This document shows, piece after piece, positions 8,085 through 16,904 of a stretch of 64,000 bases of DNA. Under the pieces are notes generated by a model. It saw nothing but the letters and a program-made list of their open reading frames with translations. It made no database searches and was not told where the DNA came from. This DNA is from an uncultured Pseudoclavibacter sp. (GTDB lineage: Bacteria > Actinomycetota > Actinomycetes > Actinomycetales > Microbacteriaceae): the NCBI GenBank assembly GCA_946221025.1, contig CAMIMS010000004.1, positions 3,361 through 67,360 of the forward strand. Direction: 5' to 3'. Numbering within the stretch: position 1 is the first letter of the stretch; each line of letters starts with the position of its first letter. A program made the position numbers and the translations under genes.

Positions 8085-9691
8085 TCGATCGTGCCCGGGG
8101 GCTTCGACGTGACGTCGAGCACGACACGATTGACTCCATCCACTTCGTTCGTGATGCGGTTCGAGATGCGGGCGAGCACCTCATACGGAACCCGCGTCCA
8201 ATCCGCGGTCATCGCGTCTTCACTCGACACAGGCCGCAGCACGATCGGGTGTCCGTAAGTGCGGCCATCGCCCTGCACCCCCACCGAGCGCACATCCGCG
8301 AGGAGCACCACCGGGCACTGCCAAATCTCACCGTCGAGCCCCGCCGCAGTCAGCTCCTCACGCGCGATCGCATCCGCCCGGCGAAGAAGCGCCAACCGCT
8401 CGGCCGTCACCTCACCGACGATGCGAATGCCAAGCCCCGGCCCCGGGAATGGCTGACGCGCAACGATCACCTCGGGAACCCCGAGCTCGCGCCCAACCGC
8501 GCGCACCTCATCCTTGAACAGCGCGCGCAGCGGCTCCACCAGCTCGAACGCGAGATCCTCCGGCAGTCCGCCCACATTGTGGTGGCTCTTGATGTTCGCG
8601 GTGCCACTGCCGCCACCCGACTCGACCACATCCGGGTAGAGGGTGCCCTGCACGAGAAAGCGAATCTCGCCCGACGCATCGGCGGAGCCGCTGTCGGTTG
8701 CTGCACCGGATGCATCCGCTCGCGCTTCTTCGACGAGGTCGCTCGCTGCACGTTCGAAGGTGCGGATGAACTCCCGGCCAATGATTTTGCGCTTCTGCTC
8801 GGGGTCGGTCACCCCCGAAAGCGCGCCGAGGAATGTTTCTGACGCGTCAACCGTCACCAGTCGCACACCGATCGCGTTGACGTAATCGCGCTCGACCTGC
8901 TCGCGCTCACCCTCACGCAGCAGACCGTGGTCAACGAACACGCAGGTGAGCCGGTCGCCGACCGCGCGGTGCACGAGCGCGGCCGCCACAGCCGAGTCGA
9001 CCCCGCCTGACAGACCGCAAATGACCCGTGCATCCGGCCCGACCTGCTCGCGGATGCGGGCCACCTGCTCGGCAATCACCTCATCCGGCGTCCAATCACC
9101 GGGAAGCCCAACGACCTCGTGCAGAAACGCTTCGAGGAGCTTCTGACCGTGCTCGGAATGCAGCACCTCCGGGTGCCACTGCACGCCCGAGCGCTTGCCG
9201 TCTTCGCTCGAGAACGCTGCCACGGGCGTGTCCGCGGTCGATGCGAGCACGCGGAAACCCACCGGTGCCTCGGACACGCTGTCGCCGTGGCTCATCCACA
9301 CCGTCTGCTCCCCGGGCTGATTCGCGAATAGTGGCGACGAGGCGTCGGCGAGCGTCATGCGCGTCGACCCGTATTCGCGACGGCCCGTGCGCGCGACCGT
9401 GCCGCCGAGGCTCTGGGCCATCGTCTGGAAGCCGTAGCAAATACCGAACATGGGAACGTCAAGCTCGAAAATGCCCGCGTCGAGACTCGGAGCGCCGTCT
9501 TCGTGCACCGATGCGGGGCCGCCCGAGAGGATGATCGCGACCGGGTTCTTCTCGCGAACCTCGGCGGCACTGATCGAGTGCGGCACGATCTCGGAATAGC
9601 ACTTCGCCTCGCGCACGCGCCGCGCGATCAACTGCGCATACTGCGCGCCAAAGTCAACGACGAGAACCGGGCGGTGGTCAGTGGCGCTCAT
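8075..9691 (-). CDS. guaA: GMP synthase (glutamine-hydrolysing)
   Basis: Converts XMP to GMP with ATP and glutamine; last step of de novo GMP synthesis. 538 residues, the usual length. N-terminal class I amidotransferase domain starts VLVVDFGAQYAQL and holds the nucleophile loop MFGICYGFQTM and WHPEV. The ATP-pyrophosphatase domain has the PP-loop GLSGGVDSAVAAAL. The dimerisation domain ends KPPGTIEWE, the conserved C-terminus. A loop around residues 310-330 carries an extra Ala/Ser/Gly stretch. The ATG overlaps the stop of the DUF3817 gene by four bases (ATGA), so it is translationally coupled to the glpD-SURF1-DUF3817 chain upstream. guaB and guaB3 lie 4-7 kb away on the same strand. Confidence 0.97.
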   Translation of the reverse strand: MSATDHRPVLVVDFGAQYAQLIARRVREAKCYSEIVPHSISAAEVREKNPVAIILSGGPASVHEDGAPSLDAGIFELDVPMFGICYGFQTMAQSLGGTVARTGRREYGSTRMTLADASSPLFANQPGEQTVWMSHGDSVSEAPVGFRVLASTADTPVAAFSSEDGKRSGVQWHPEVLHSEHGQKLLEAFLHEVVGLPGDWTPDEVIAEQVARIREQVGPDARVICGLSGGVDSAVAAALVHRAVGDRLTCVFVDHGLLREGEREQVERDYVNAIGVRLVTVDASETFLGALSGVTDPEQKRKIIGREFIRTFERAASDLVEEARADASGAATDSGSADASGEIRFLVQGTLYPDVVESGGGSGTANIKSHHNVGGLPEDLAFELVEPLRALFKDEVRAVGRELGVPEVIVARQPFPGPGLGIRIVGEVTAERLALLRRADAIAREELTAAGLDGEIWQCPVVLLADVRSVGVQGDGRTYGHPIVLRPVSSEDAMTADWTRVPYEVLARISNRITNEVDGVNRVVLDVTSKPPGTIEWE

Positions 9692-10338
9692 CGCGTCTCC
9701 TTCGAAGCGTCAGTGTCGAAAGCGTGGTGAGGCGCGCCGGATGCGGTCGGCGTGACGGATGCGGCCCCAGACACCGATTGCCCGGTCGCCCCCTTGCCTG
9801 CCGCGGCCCGTTCACGCGCCTCGGCCCGCACCTTCGCGTCGAACGCCTCGCGCTCTTCGGGCGTCATCGAGCCTTCAATCTCGGCGAGCTCAGCATCTTC
9901 TGACTCGCGCGCCGCATGCTCGCTCACCGCCTCGTCGAGCTCACGACGGGAGCGGCGCGTGAGCCAACCCTCCACCACGAACGAGAGGAACGGCACCACT
10001 CCCCCGCCGGCCATCGCGAGCAGAATCCACAGCGGCCACCGCATCCGGCTCCACAGCAGGTACGAGGCGATGAGGTACACGACGTAGAACCACCCGTGAA
10101 TGATGAGCACCCAGCGGCTGAGGTTGAACCCCGTCAGCAGCTCCGGCGGGGTGAGCGCGATGAACCCGAACGGACCGCCGATCTCGACTTCGACGCCGAA
10201 CGCGTATTTGAGAATCATCTCGGCAACCAGCAGAAGCAGCAGCACGCCGGTGACGTATGCGGTGATCGTGTAGAACTTTCGCGCCTGGCCGACTTTTCGG
10301 ATGGATTCGGGAGGCGCGGCGTCGGTCATGGCCTCCAT
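9688..10338 (-). CDS. DUF3817 domain integral membrane protein
   Basis: 216 residues. Residues 20-125 have three hydrophobic segments (TAYVTGVLLLLLVAEM, WVLIIHGWFYVVYLIASYLL, PLWILLAMAGGGVVPFLSFV) and the HGWFYVVYL box typical of DUF3817 proteins. The last 90 residues are a charged, Ala/Glu-rich cytosolic tail not needed by the family. Biochemical function is unknown. ATGs occur at 10338 and 10329. In actinobacteria DUF3817 genes often sit next to guaA and SURF1-like genes, as here; four-base overlap with guaA. Confidence 0.85.
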   Translation of the reverse strand: MEAMTDAAPPESIRKVGQARKFYTITAYVTGVLLLLLVAEMILKYAFGVEVEIGGPFGFIALTPPELLTGFNLSRWVLIIHGWFYVVYLIASYLLWSRMRWPLWILLAMAGGGVVPFLSFVVEGWLTRRSRRELDEAVSEHAARESEDAELAEIEGSMTPEEREAFDAKVRAEARERAAAGKGATGQSVSGAASVTPTASGAPHHAFDTDASKETR

Positions 10339-10339
10339 G

Positions 10340-11392
10340 TTACGAGTCAGCTACCGGGTCCGCGGCGTTATCACCGGTGCGCAGCTCAGTCGTGGTGCTC
10401 GCGTTCGCTCGGCGTTCATCCCGCAGTGCCAGCAGCATCTCGCGGCGCACGCTCGCCTCGATCTCCTCGAGGTTCGGCTCGGCCAATTCGCTCGCGATTC
10501 GCTGCCGGTCGCGCTGCACGAGCTGCACCCACAGGTAGAGCGAGAACCCCATGAACACGATCCACTCGATCGCGTAGAAGATATTGAGCAGGTTCAGCTC
10601 GCCTTCGGCAGGCGCTTTCATCCGCTGAATCGGCTCAAGCGTCAGCCCCGCGGGGAACTCGAAATGACCCGGCTCGGATGCGGTGACCGCGAGCGTCACG
10701 TACGCGTCGTACGCCGACGGCACGGGTTCGCTCCAGCGATTCACGAGGTAGGAGGGGCTCATCCGGTCGATACCGAATGGGTTCTCTTCGCTCGGGATGC
10801 GGGGCGCCTGCGGGTACTCGAGGGTTCCGGTGAAGATGCGCGCGGCCGCGGCATCGGGACTGCCTGCCCCACCGGATGCGGTGCCCGCGAATACGTCACG
10901 GGCTGCGGTCGCCTCCCCTTCTGTCGCTGCCCAGCCGAGCGCCACCGGCATGCTGGGAGCGTCACCGAGACCGGCCGTGCGACCCGTGCCGTCGTCGATG
11001 ACGTGCACGCGTCCGATCAGCCACCATCCCTCGCGCTCACCCTGCAGGCGTCCGGGCAGAATCTCGAAGTCGTTCGGGTTGAGCACTCCCGCGAAACGAA
11101 CCGGCGCCCCGATTGAGCGCTCGTACAGCTGCCGCTGGGGTTCGAGGTGCTGGCCGAGTGGTTCTGGCGGTCCGTCGACGTTGTAGGACGACACGGGCTT
11201 GAGCGATTCGACGGCTCCGTCTATTTGCCATTTCGCGAGCGCCCCGAAGGCGACGACGGCAACCAGGCACAGCGCGAGCATCGCGAGCCATGTCGGCTGC
11301 ACGGCGACACGCCAAAACGACGGGCGCGACGCCGAGCCACCGGTTGGCTCGACGTCGCGCTCGTCAGTGGGCCGGTGCCCGGCGTCGGTCAC
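10340..11392 (-). CDS. SURF1 family protein (cytochrome oxidase assembly)
   Basis: 350 residues with the classical SURF1 plan: an N-terminal transmembrane helix (MLALCLVAVVAFGALAKWQ), a long extracytoplasmic domain containing VRFAGVLNPNDFEILPGR and the GWWLIGRV strand, and a second helix near residue 290 (IEWIVFMGFSLYLWVQLV) followed by a charged tail. SURF1 proteins help insert haem a into cytochrome c oxidase. The start ATG overlaps the glpD stop by four bases, and the stop is one base from the DUF3817 start. Confidence 0.9.
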   Translation of the reverse strand: MTDAGHRPTDERDVEPTGGSASRPSFWRVAVQPTWLAMLALCLVAVVAFGALAKWQIDGAVESLKPVSSYNVDGPPEPLGQHLEPQRQLYERSIGAPVRFAGVLNPNDFEILPGRLQGEREGWWLIGRVHVIDDGTGRTAGLGDAPSMPVALGWAATEGEATAARDVFAGTASGGAGSPDAAAARIFTGTLEYPQAPRIPSEENPFGIDRMSPSYLVNRWSEPVPSAYDAYVTLAVTASEPGHFEFPAGLTLEPIQRMKAPAEGELNLLNIFYAIEWIVFMGFSLYLWVQLVQRDRQRIASELAEPNLEEIEASVRREMLLALRDERRANASTTTELRTGDNAADPVADS

Positions 11393-13275
11393 GCGCGCGT
11401 GGTCTCCGCGTGGCGTCCGTTGCCGTTGGCGTCGCCGCTGTTGACCGCGTCGACCTGCTCGGTCGACGACTGGTCGGCGGTGCCGTGCGGGGTGTTGTCG
11501 CCCGCGTGGCCGAGCACCGCGCCGATGTCGGGGGCGGCCAGGCGAACCCGGTCGGCCGACTCGTCGTCGGGCTGTTCCTGGCTGGCGATCTCGGCGGCGA
11601 CGCGGCTGAGGTAGGTCTCAATCTCGCGTTCGCGACGCTCGGCGTCCCAGCCGAGCACCTCGCCCATGAGCTCGGCAGCGACCGGCGCGGCAGAAACTCC
11701 GCGGTCCCACGCCTCGATCGAGATGCGGGTGCGGCGTGCGAGCACGTCGTCGAGGTGCAGCGCGCCCTCGTGCGAAGCGGCGTACTTCAGTTCGGCGAGG
11801 ATGTAGTCGTCGGCGCCCGGAACCGGCTCGGCCAGCGACGGGTCTTCGCGAACGAGCTCGAGCACCTCTTCACTCAGCGTGCCGTAGCGGTTGAGCAGGT
11901 GCTCAACGCGAGTGCGGTGCAGACCGAACTCGGCGGCGATCTTCGAGCGACGGTTCCACGCGGCGTGGTAGCCGATGGCGCCGAGCAGCGGGATGTTCTT
12001 CGTCGTCGACTCGGGGATGCGCTCATCCATGGCTGAAACGGCAGCGTCAATCGCATCCTTCGCCATGACGCGGTAGGTCGTCCACTTACCTCCGGCGATG
12101 AGCACGAGGCCCGGCACCGAGTGAGCGACAACGTGCTCGCGCGAGAGCTGGCTGGTCTCTTCCGACTCACCGGCAAGCAGCGGACGAAGACCGGCGTACA
12201 CGCCCTCAACGTCGTCGCGGGTGAGGTCGACGGCCAGCACGCGGTTGACCTGCTCGAGCAGGTAGTCGATGTCGGCTGCGGTCGCGGCCGGGTGCGCCTT
12301 GTCGAGGTTCCAGTCGGTGTCGGTCGTACCGATGATCCAGTGGCGGCCGTGCGGGATGACGAAGAGCACGCTCTTCGGGGTGCGCAGCAGCAGGCCCGAG
12401 GAGGACTGGAAGCGGTCGCGCGGCACCACGAGGTGAATGCCCTTCGACGCGCGCACCCGGAAGGATGCGCGCTCGCCGACCATGCGGTTGGTGTCGTCGG
12501 TCCACACACCGGTGGCGTTCACGACCTGCTTCGCGCGGATGTCGAAGCGCTCGCCCGTCTCGATGTCGACCGCCTGCGCGCCCACGACGCGCTCGCCGAC
12601 CTTGAGGAAGCCCTCGATGCGAACGCGCGGGGCGACGTGCGCGCCGTACTTCGACGACGTGCGGGCAAGCTCGGCCACGTAACGGGCGTCGTCAACGGTG
12701 GCGTCGTAATAGGTGAGGCCACCGATGTACGCGTTCTTCGACAGGCTCGGCGACATGCGGGCAACGCCCTTGCGCGACCAGTGACGGTGCAGCGGCACAC
12801 CCGGGCGAATTTCGCCCGTGTAGCTGAAGATGTCGTAGAGCAGCATGCCCGCACCGATGTAGAAACGGTCAATAAACCGCTTTTCCAGCGGGTAGAGGAA
12901 GCGCACGGGCTTCACCAGGTGCGGCGCGATGCGCTGCAGCAGCAGGCCGCGCTCAAGCAGCGCCTCACGCACGAGCGCAAAGTTGAACTGCTCGAGGTAG
13001 CGAATGCCACCGTGGATGAGCTTCGACGAGCGGCTGGACGTGCCGGACGCGAAGTCGCGCTGCTCCACGAGTCCGACATTCAGCCCGCGGGTAACGGCGT
13101 CGAGCGCGGCACCGGTTCCGACGATGCCACCACCGATCACGAGCACGTCAAGCTGCTGCTCTTTCAGCGCCTGAATAGCGTCTTTACGTTCCTGCGGTCC
13201 GAGGCGGCTGGAACGCTGGTTCAGGGGCTTCGGGGCGTTTGCCCGATCGTTCCCTGTGGTCGTCGTCTTCGACAT
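11389..13275 (-). CDS. glpD: Aerobic glycerol-3-phosphate dehydrogenase
   Basis: FAD enzyme oxidising glycerol-3-phosphate to dihydroxyacetone phosphate and feeding electrons to quinone. 628 residues. The dinucleotide fold is VLVIGGGIVGTGAALDA (about 45-61), followed by GLVEQRDFASGTSSRSSKLIHGGIRYLEQ, the GlpD signature. Other marks are IGTTDTDW and the C-terminal DAO_C region. The first 30 residues and the last 50 (Asp/Ala/Asn-rich) look disordered. First gene of a coupled chain glpD-SURF1-DUF3817-guaA, all joined by four-base or near overlaps. Start at the ATG 13275. Confidence 0.95.
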   Translation of the reverse strand: MSKTTTTGNDRANAPKPLNQRSSRLGPQERKDAIQALKEQQLDVLVIGGGIVGTGAALDAVTRGLNVGLVEQRDFASGTSSRSSKLIHGGIRYLEQFNFALVREALLERGLLLQRIAPHLVKPVRFLYPLEKRFIDRFYIGAGMLLYDIFSYTGEIRPGVPLHRHWSRKGVARMSPSLSKNAYIGGLTYYDATVDDARYVAELARTSSKYGAHVAPRVRIEGFLKVGERVVGAQAVDIETGERFDIRAKQVVNATGVWTDDTNRMVGERASFRVRASKGIHLVVPRDRFQSSSGLLLRTPKSVLFVIPHGRHWIIGTTDTDWNLDKAHPAATAADIDYLLEQVNRVLAVDLTRDDVEGVYAGLRPLLAGESEETSQLSREHVVAHSVPGLVLIAGGKWTTYRVMAKDAIDAAVSAMDERIPESTTKNIPLLGAIGYHAAWNRRSKIAAEFGLHRTRVEHLLNRYGTLSEEVLELVREDPSLAEPVPGADDYILAELKYAASHEGALHLDDVLARRTRISIEAWDRGVSAAPVAAELMGEVLGWDAERREREIETYLSRVAAEIASQEQPDDESADRVRLAAPDIGAVLGHAGDNTPHGTADQSSTEQVDAVNSGDANGNGRHAETTRA

Positions 13276-13386
13276 GAATACACCTCTTATTGCGGCGGTG
13301 AGACGAGTCGCGGGTCGGCCCGCCTGCTCCGTTAAGCCTACTCGCCCACCGGCGCTCGAATTTCGAAACCTCCTGATCAGGCCGGG

Positions 13387-14511
13387 TCAGGATGCAGCGT
13401 TATCGCCACACACGACCATTTGCGCACGCTGGAACTCCTTCAGGTCGGAGTAGCCGGTCGTAGCCATGCTGTGGCGGAGGGCCCCCACGATGTTCGATGC
13501 ACCATCGGCGCTCTCGGCCGGGCCGAAGAGCACTTCCTGCATCGGGGCGACCTGTCCGACCTCGACGCGCTCACCGCGGGGAAGGCGCGGGTGGCGGGCT
13601 TCTGAACCCCAGTGCCAACCGCGACCGGGCGCATCTGTCGCACGCGCGAGCGCGGCACCGAGCATGACCGCATCCGCACCGCTCGCGATGGCCTTCACGA
13701 TGCTGCCGGAAGTGCCGACCCCGCCGTCGGCGATGACGTGCACGTAGCGGCCGCCCGACTCGTCCATGTAGTCGCGCCTGGCCTCGGCGACATCGGCGAT
13801 GGCCGTTGCCATGGGGGCCTGGATGCCGAGCACGCGGCGGGTGCGCGATGCCGCTCCCCCACCGAAACCGACGAGCACTCCGGCGGCGCCCGTGCGCATC
13901 AGGTGCAGCGCAGCCGTGTACGTTGCCGCGCCTCCGACGATCACGGGCACGTCGAGCTCGTAAATGAACTGCTTGAGGTTCAGCGGTTCTTTGGTCTTGG
14001 AAACGTGCTCGGCGGAGACGGTCTGCCCGCGAATCACGAACAGGTCGGCACCGGCGGCGAGCACGTCGTCGTAAAACTCCTGGGTGCGCTGGGGGCTCAG
14101 CGCACCGGCCACGGGCACACCGGCCTCGCGAATCTCGCGGAGACGTTCACGGATGAGTTCGCCCTTGACCGGCTCGGAGTAAATCTCCTGGATGCGGCGC
14201 GTGGCCGACTCCGCGTCGAGGTTCACGATCTCATCGAGCAGCGCCTGCGGATTCTCGTACCGCGTCCACACGCCCTCAAGGTCGAGCACACCGAGCCCGC
14301 CGTGGCGGCCGAACTCGATCGCCGTCCGCGGCGACATGACCGAATCCATCGGGGCGGCCACGAACGGGATCTGGAACTCGAACGCGTCGATTTGCCAACT
14401 CACCGAGACGTCTTCGGGGTCGCGGGTGCGGCGTGAGGGAACGATGGCGACGTCGTCGAGCCCGTAGACGCGACGCCCGCGTTTTGAGCGGCCGATCTCG
14501 ATCTCAGTCAT
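13387..14511 (-). CDS. guaB3: GuaB3 family IMP dehydrogenase-related protein
   Basis: 374 residues, an IMPDH/GMPR-type barrel without CBS domains, as in the GuaB3 subfamily. Recognisable elements: YGLDDVAIVPSRRT at the start, FVAAPMDSVMSP, VIADGGVGTSGSIVKAIASGADAVMLG (phosphate-binding half) and a C-terminal GALRHSMATTGYSDLKEFQ. The loop that carries the catalytic Cys in IMPDH reads GGGAASRTRR, with Ser at about residue 222, and the only Cys in the protein is near the C-terminus. It may therefore not be a standard dehydrogenase. It follows guaB on the same strand, separated by 217 bases with a large palindrome. Confidence 0.9.
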   Translation of the reverse strand: MTEIEIGRSKRGRRVYGLDDVAIVPSRRTRDPEDVSVSWQIDAFEFQIPFVAAPMDSVMSPRTAIEFGRHGGLGVLDLEGVWTRYENPQALLDEIVNLDAESATRRIQEIYSEPVKGELIRERLREIREAGVPVAGALSPQRTQEFYDDVLAAGADLFVIRGQTVSAEHVSKTKEPLNLKQFIYELDVPVIVGGAATYTAALHLMRTGAAGVLVGFGGGAASRTRRVLGIQAPMATAIADVAEARRDYMDESGGRYVHVIADGGVGTSGSIVKAIASGADAVMLGAALARATDAPGRGWHWGSEARHPRLPRGERVEVGQVAPMQEVLFGPAESADGASNIVGALRHSMATTGYSDLKEFQRAQMVVCGDNAAS

Positions 14512-14611
14512 GCGCCGAGCCTATCGGCGGCCACCGACATCCCGAACGCTGCGTGCCCAGACCACAGCGACCGACCGGACAGAGTCCGTTCCGCATCCAC
14601 CAAATGCGATT

Positions 14612-14664
14612 GGTGGTCCCAAATCGACACAGTGGCCCGGCCAGTATGTCGATTTGGGACCACC
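14612..14664. repeat. 53-base near-perfect palindrome between guaB and guaB3
   Basis: Arms GGTGGTCCCAAATCGAC (14612-14628) and its exact complement GTCGATTTGGGACCACC (14648-14664) enclose a 19-base centre that can itself pair (GTGGCC/GGCCA) with two mismatches. It lies about 65 bases after the guaB stop. There is no T-run, so it is not a textbook terminator. It could be a REP-like dispersed element or an mRNA-stabilising hairpin. Confidence 0.75.
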
Positions 14665-14728
14665 TAGCCGCGGATGCCCGAATCGGAAGGCGGATGCGGC
14701 GCGGTAGCGCCGAGCGGTCGCGCCGCCG

Positions 14729-16234
14729 CTAGCGGCGGTAGTTCGGCGCTTCCATCACCATCTGAATGTCGTGGGGATGCGATTCCTTCAGGCCCGCCGA
14801 GGTGATGCGCACGAACTTGCCCTGCGCCTTCAGCTCCGGCACGGTGCGCGAACCCACGTAGAACATTGACTGGCGAAGCCCGCCCGTCAGCTGGAACACG
14901 ACCTGCTTGACCGTTCCGCGGTACGCGACCCGCCCCTCGATGCCCTCGGCAATGAGCTCGTCATCGCTTGGCACATCCGATTGGAAGTAGCGGTCCTTCG
15001 AGTAGGAGGTGCGACCGGCGCGGGTCTGCATCGCGCCGAGCGAGCCCATGCCGCGGTACGTCTTGTACTGCTTTCCGTTCACGAACACGAGATCGCCAGG
15101 CGCCTCATCCGTGCCCGCGAGGAGCGACCCGATCATCACGCTCGAGGCGCCGGCAACGAGCGCCTTCGCGATCTCGCCCGAGTACTGCAGCCCGCCGTCG
15201 GCAATCACCGGAACACCTGCTGGCGTGCAGGCGAGCGACGCCTGGTACACCGCCGTGACCTGCGGCACGCCAACGCCCGCAACGATGCGCGTGGTGCAGA
15301 TGGAGCCTGGGCCAACGCCGACCTTCACCGCATCCGCACCAGCATCCACGAGCGCCTTGGCGGCCTCGCGCGTCGCGACATTGCCGCCGATGATGTCGAC
15401 GTGCTTCGCTGCCGGTTCGGCTTTCAGCCTCGACACCATCTCGAGCACGCCGCGGGAGTGACCGTTCGCCGTGTCGACCACGAGCACATCCACGCCCGCC
15501 TCGATCAGGCGCATTGCCCGATCCCATCCGTCACCGAAAAAGCCGATCGCGGCGCCAACGCGAAGACGCCCCGACTCATCCTTCGTGGCGAGCGGATACT
15601 TGTCGCGTTTGTCGAAGTCTTTCACCGTGACAAGCCCCGCGAGCTTGCCGTCCTCGCTCACGAGCGGCAGCTTCTCGATGCGGTGCTCGCCAAGGAGGCG
15701 GTAGGCCTCCTCACCGCTCGTGCCGACGGGGGCGGTCACGAGAGGCGCTCTGGTCATGACCTCGTGCACCTTCGTGGTGCGCCGCTCCGACTCGGGCACA
15801 AAGCGCATATCGCGGTTCGTGATGATGCCCACGAGCGTGTTGTCGTCTTCGACTACGGGAAGGCCCGAAACGCGGTACTGCCCGCACAGCTCATCCACTT
15901 CGGCAACGGTCGCGTTCGCGTGCGTCGTGACCGGGTCGAGCACCATGCCAGACTCGGAGCGCTTCACGCGGTCGACCATGTCGACCTGGTCTTCGATCGC
16001 GAGGTTGCGGTGAAGGATGCCGATACCGCCCTGCCTGGCCATCGCGATCGCCATGCGCGTCTCGGTGACCGTGTCCATCGCGGCCGAGACCAGCGGCACA
16101 TTCAGCGTGATGCGACGGGTGAACTGCGTGGCCGTGTTGGCCTCCGATGGAATCACATCCGTCGGGCCGGGAAGCAGCAGCACATCGTCGTAGGTGAGGC
16201 CGGTGAAGGCGAACGGGTCGTGCTGCTCAGTCAT
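14729..16234 (-). CDS. guaB: IMP dehydrogenase
   Basis: Oxidises IMP to XMP, the committed step to GMP. 501 residues from the ATG at 16234, chosen because GGGAGGAG lies directly upstream and the protein then begins MTEQHDPFAFTGLTYDDVLLLPG like other IMPDHs; a longer in-frame start at 16291 has no support. The barrel has SAAMDTVTETRMAIAMARQGG, then two CBS domains (about 100-220), and the catalytic loop GPGSICTTRIVAGVGVPQ with its Cys. The flap ends with YRGMGSLGAMQ and the ESHPHDIQM finish. Transcribed after groES but separated from it by a terminator. Confidence 0.97.
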   Translation of the reverse strand: MTEQHDPFAFTGLTYDDVLLLPGPTDVIPSEANTATQFTRRITLNVPLVSAAMDTVTETRMAIAMARQGGIGILHRNLAIEDQVDMVDRVKRSESGMVLDPVTTHANATVAEVDELCGQYRVSGLPVVEDDNTLVGIITNRDMRFVPESERRTTKVHEVMTRAPLVTAPVGTSGEEAYRLLGEHRIEKLPLVSEDGKLAGLVTVKDFDKRDKYPLATKDESGRLRVGAAIGFFGDGWDRAMRLIEAGVDVLVVDTANGHSRGVLEMVSRLKAEPAAKHVDIIGGNVATREAAKALVDAGADAVKVGVGPGSICTTRIVAGVGVPQVTAVYQASLACTPAGVPVIADGGLQYSGEIAKALVAGASSVMIGSLLAGTDEAPGDLVFVNGKQYKTYRGMGSLGAMQTRAGRTSYSKDRYFQSDVPSDDELIAEGIEGRVAYRGTVKQVVFQLTGGLRQSMFYVGSRTVPELKAQGKFVRITSAGLKESHPHDIQMVMEAPNYRR

Positions 16235-16329
16235 GATCTCCTCCCGAACAATTGCGCGTAAGACTACCTGTCGGCGCTCAGCGGAAGGCAAGGAAAACGC
16301 ATGCCCGGGCGCCGATGCGCATGCGCTGA

Positions 16330-16371
16330 AAAACCGCGATCGGGGACCGACCCGTAGGTTGATCCCCGATC
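16330..16371 (-). terminator. Rho-independent terminator after groES
   Basis: On the minus strand a nine-base stem (GATCGGGGA / TCCCCGATC, 16338-16346 and 16363-16371) is followed by GCGGTTTTTC. It lies 38 bases after the groES stop, so groES is monocistronic and guaB needs its own promoter. Confidence 0.85.
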
Positions 16372-16408
16372 TGGCGAAACGCGGGATGCGTTCTGGCGCG
16401 ACTTGCGA

Positions 16409-16702
16409 CTAGACGAGCTTCGCGAGCACGTCGCGGGCCGAGAGCACGAGGTACTCAGCGCCCTGGTACTTGACCTCGGTGCCGCCGTACTTCGAGTAGA
16501 TGACCTTGTCGCCCACGGCCACGTCGACCGGGATGCGGTTGCCGTTGTCGTCGATGCGGCCGGGACCGACCGCCACGACCTCACCCTCCTGCGGCTTCTC
16601 CTTGGCGGTGTCGGGAATGACGAGCCCCGACGCCGTGACCTGCTCTGCCTCGAGCTGCTGAATGACGATGCGATCCTCGAGCGGCTGAATGTTCACCGAC
16701 AC
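16409..16702 (-). CDS. groES: Co-chaperonin GroES
   Basis: 97-residue heat-shock co-chaperonin that caps GroEL. The GTG at 16702 is taken as start because AAAGAGG lies upstream and the protein then begins VSVNIQPLEDRIVIQQ; an ATG further upstream at 16777 would translate the CIRCE operator. Conserved parts: SGLVIPDTAKEKPQEGEVVAVGPG (mobile loop and after) and GDKVIYSKYGGTEVKYQGAEYL. Length is normal. No groEL follows; the next gene is guaB behind a terminator. Controlled by the CIRCE site upstream. Confidence 0.97.
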   Translation of the reverse strand: MSVNIQPLEDRIVIQQLEAEQVTASGLVIPDTAKEKPQEGEVVAVGPGRIDDNGNRIPVDVAVGDKVIYSKYGGTEVKYQGAEYLVLSARDVLAKLV

Positions 16703-16766
16703 GGTTGACCTCTTTCTCGGCGAGATAGTTATGTTCGCGTGGATTGCACGCATGCGTATGCGTGGT

Positions 16767-16793
16767 TTAGCACCCACACGGTGAGAGTGCTAA
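16767..16793. promoter_or_regulatory. CIRCE operator for HrcA upstream of groES
   Basis: TTAGCACCC, nine bases, GAGTGCTAA: the CIRCE consensus (TTAGCACTC-N9-GAGTGCTAA) with one mismatch. It lies 64 bases upstream of the groES start codon. HrcA binding here would repress groES until heat stress. Confidence 0.95.
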
Positions 16794-16796
16794 TTG

Positions 16797-16826
16797 AGTT
16801 TAGGGTCATCGTTCCGGCGCCCGCAA
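16797..16826 (-). promoter_or_regulatory. Candidate groES promoter
   Basis: On the minus strand TTGCGG (16826-16821) and TAAACT (16802-16797) are 18 bases apart, directly upstream of CIRCE, so HrcA would block transcription start. Both boxes deviate from consensus. Confidence 0.5.
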
Positions 16827-16904
16827 CGCGCTGTGCGCCGATTCGATGCGCGTTCGCCGCGAGCGTCTCGCGGGCTCTTCTCGCCGTGCCGATACGGTGT
16901 GCGA

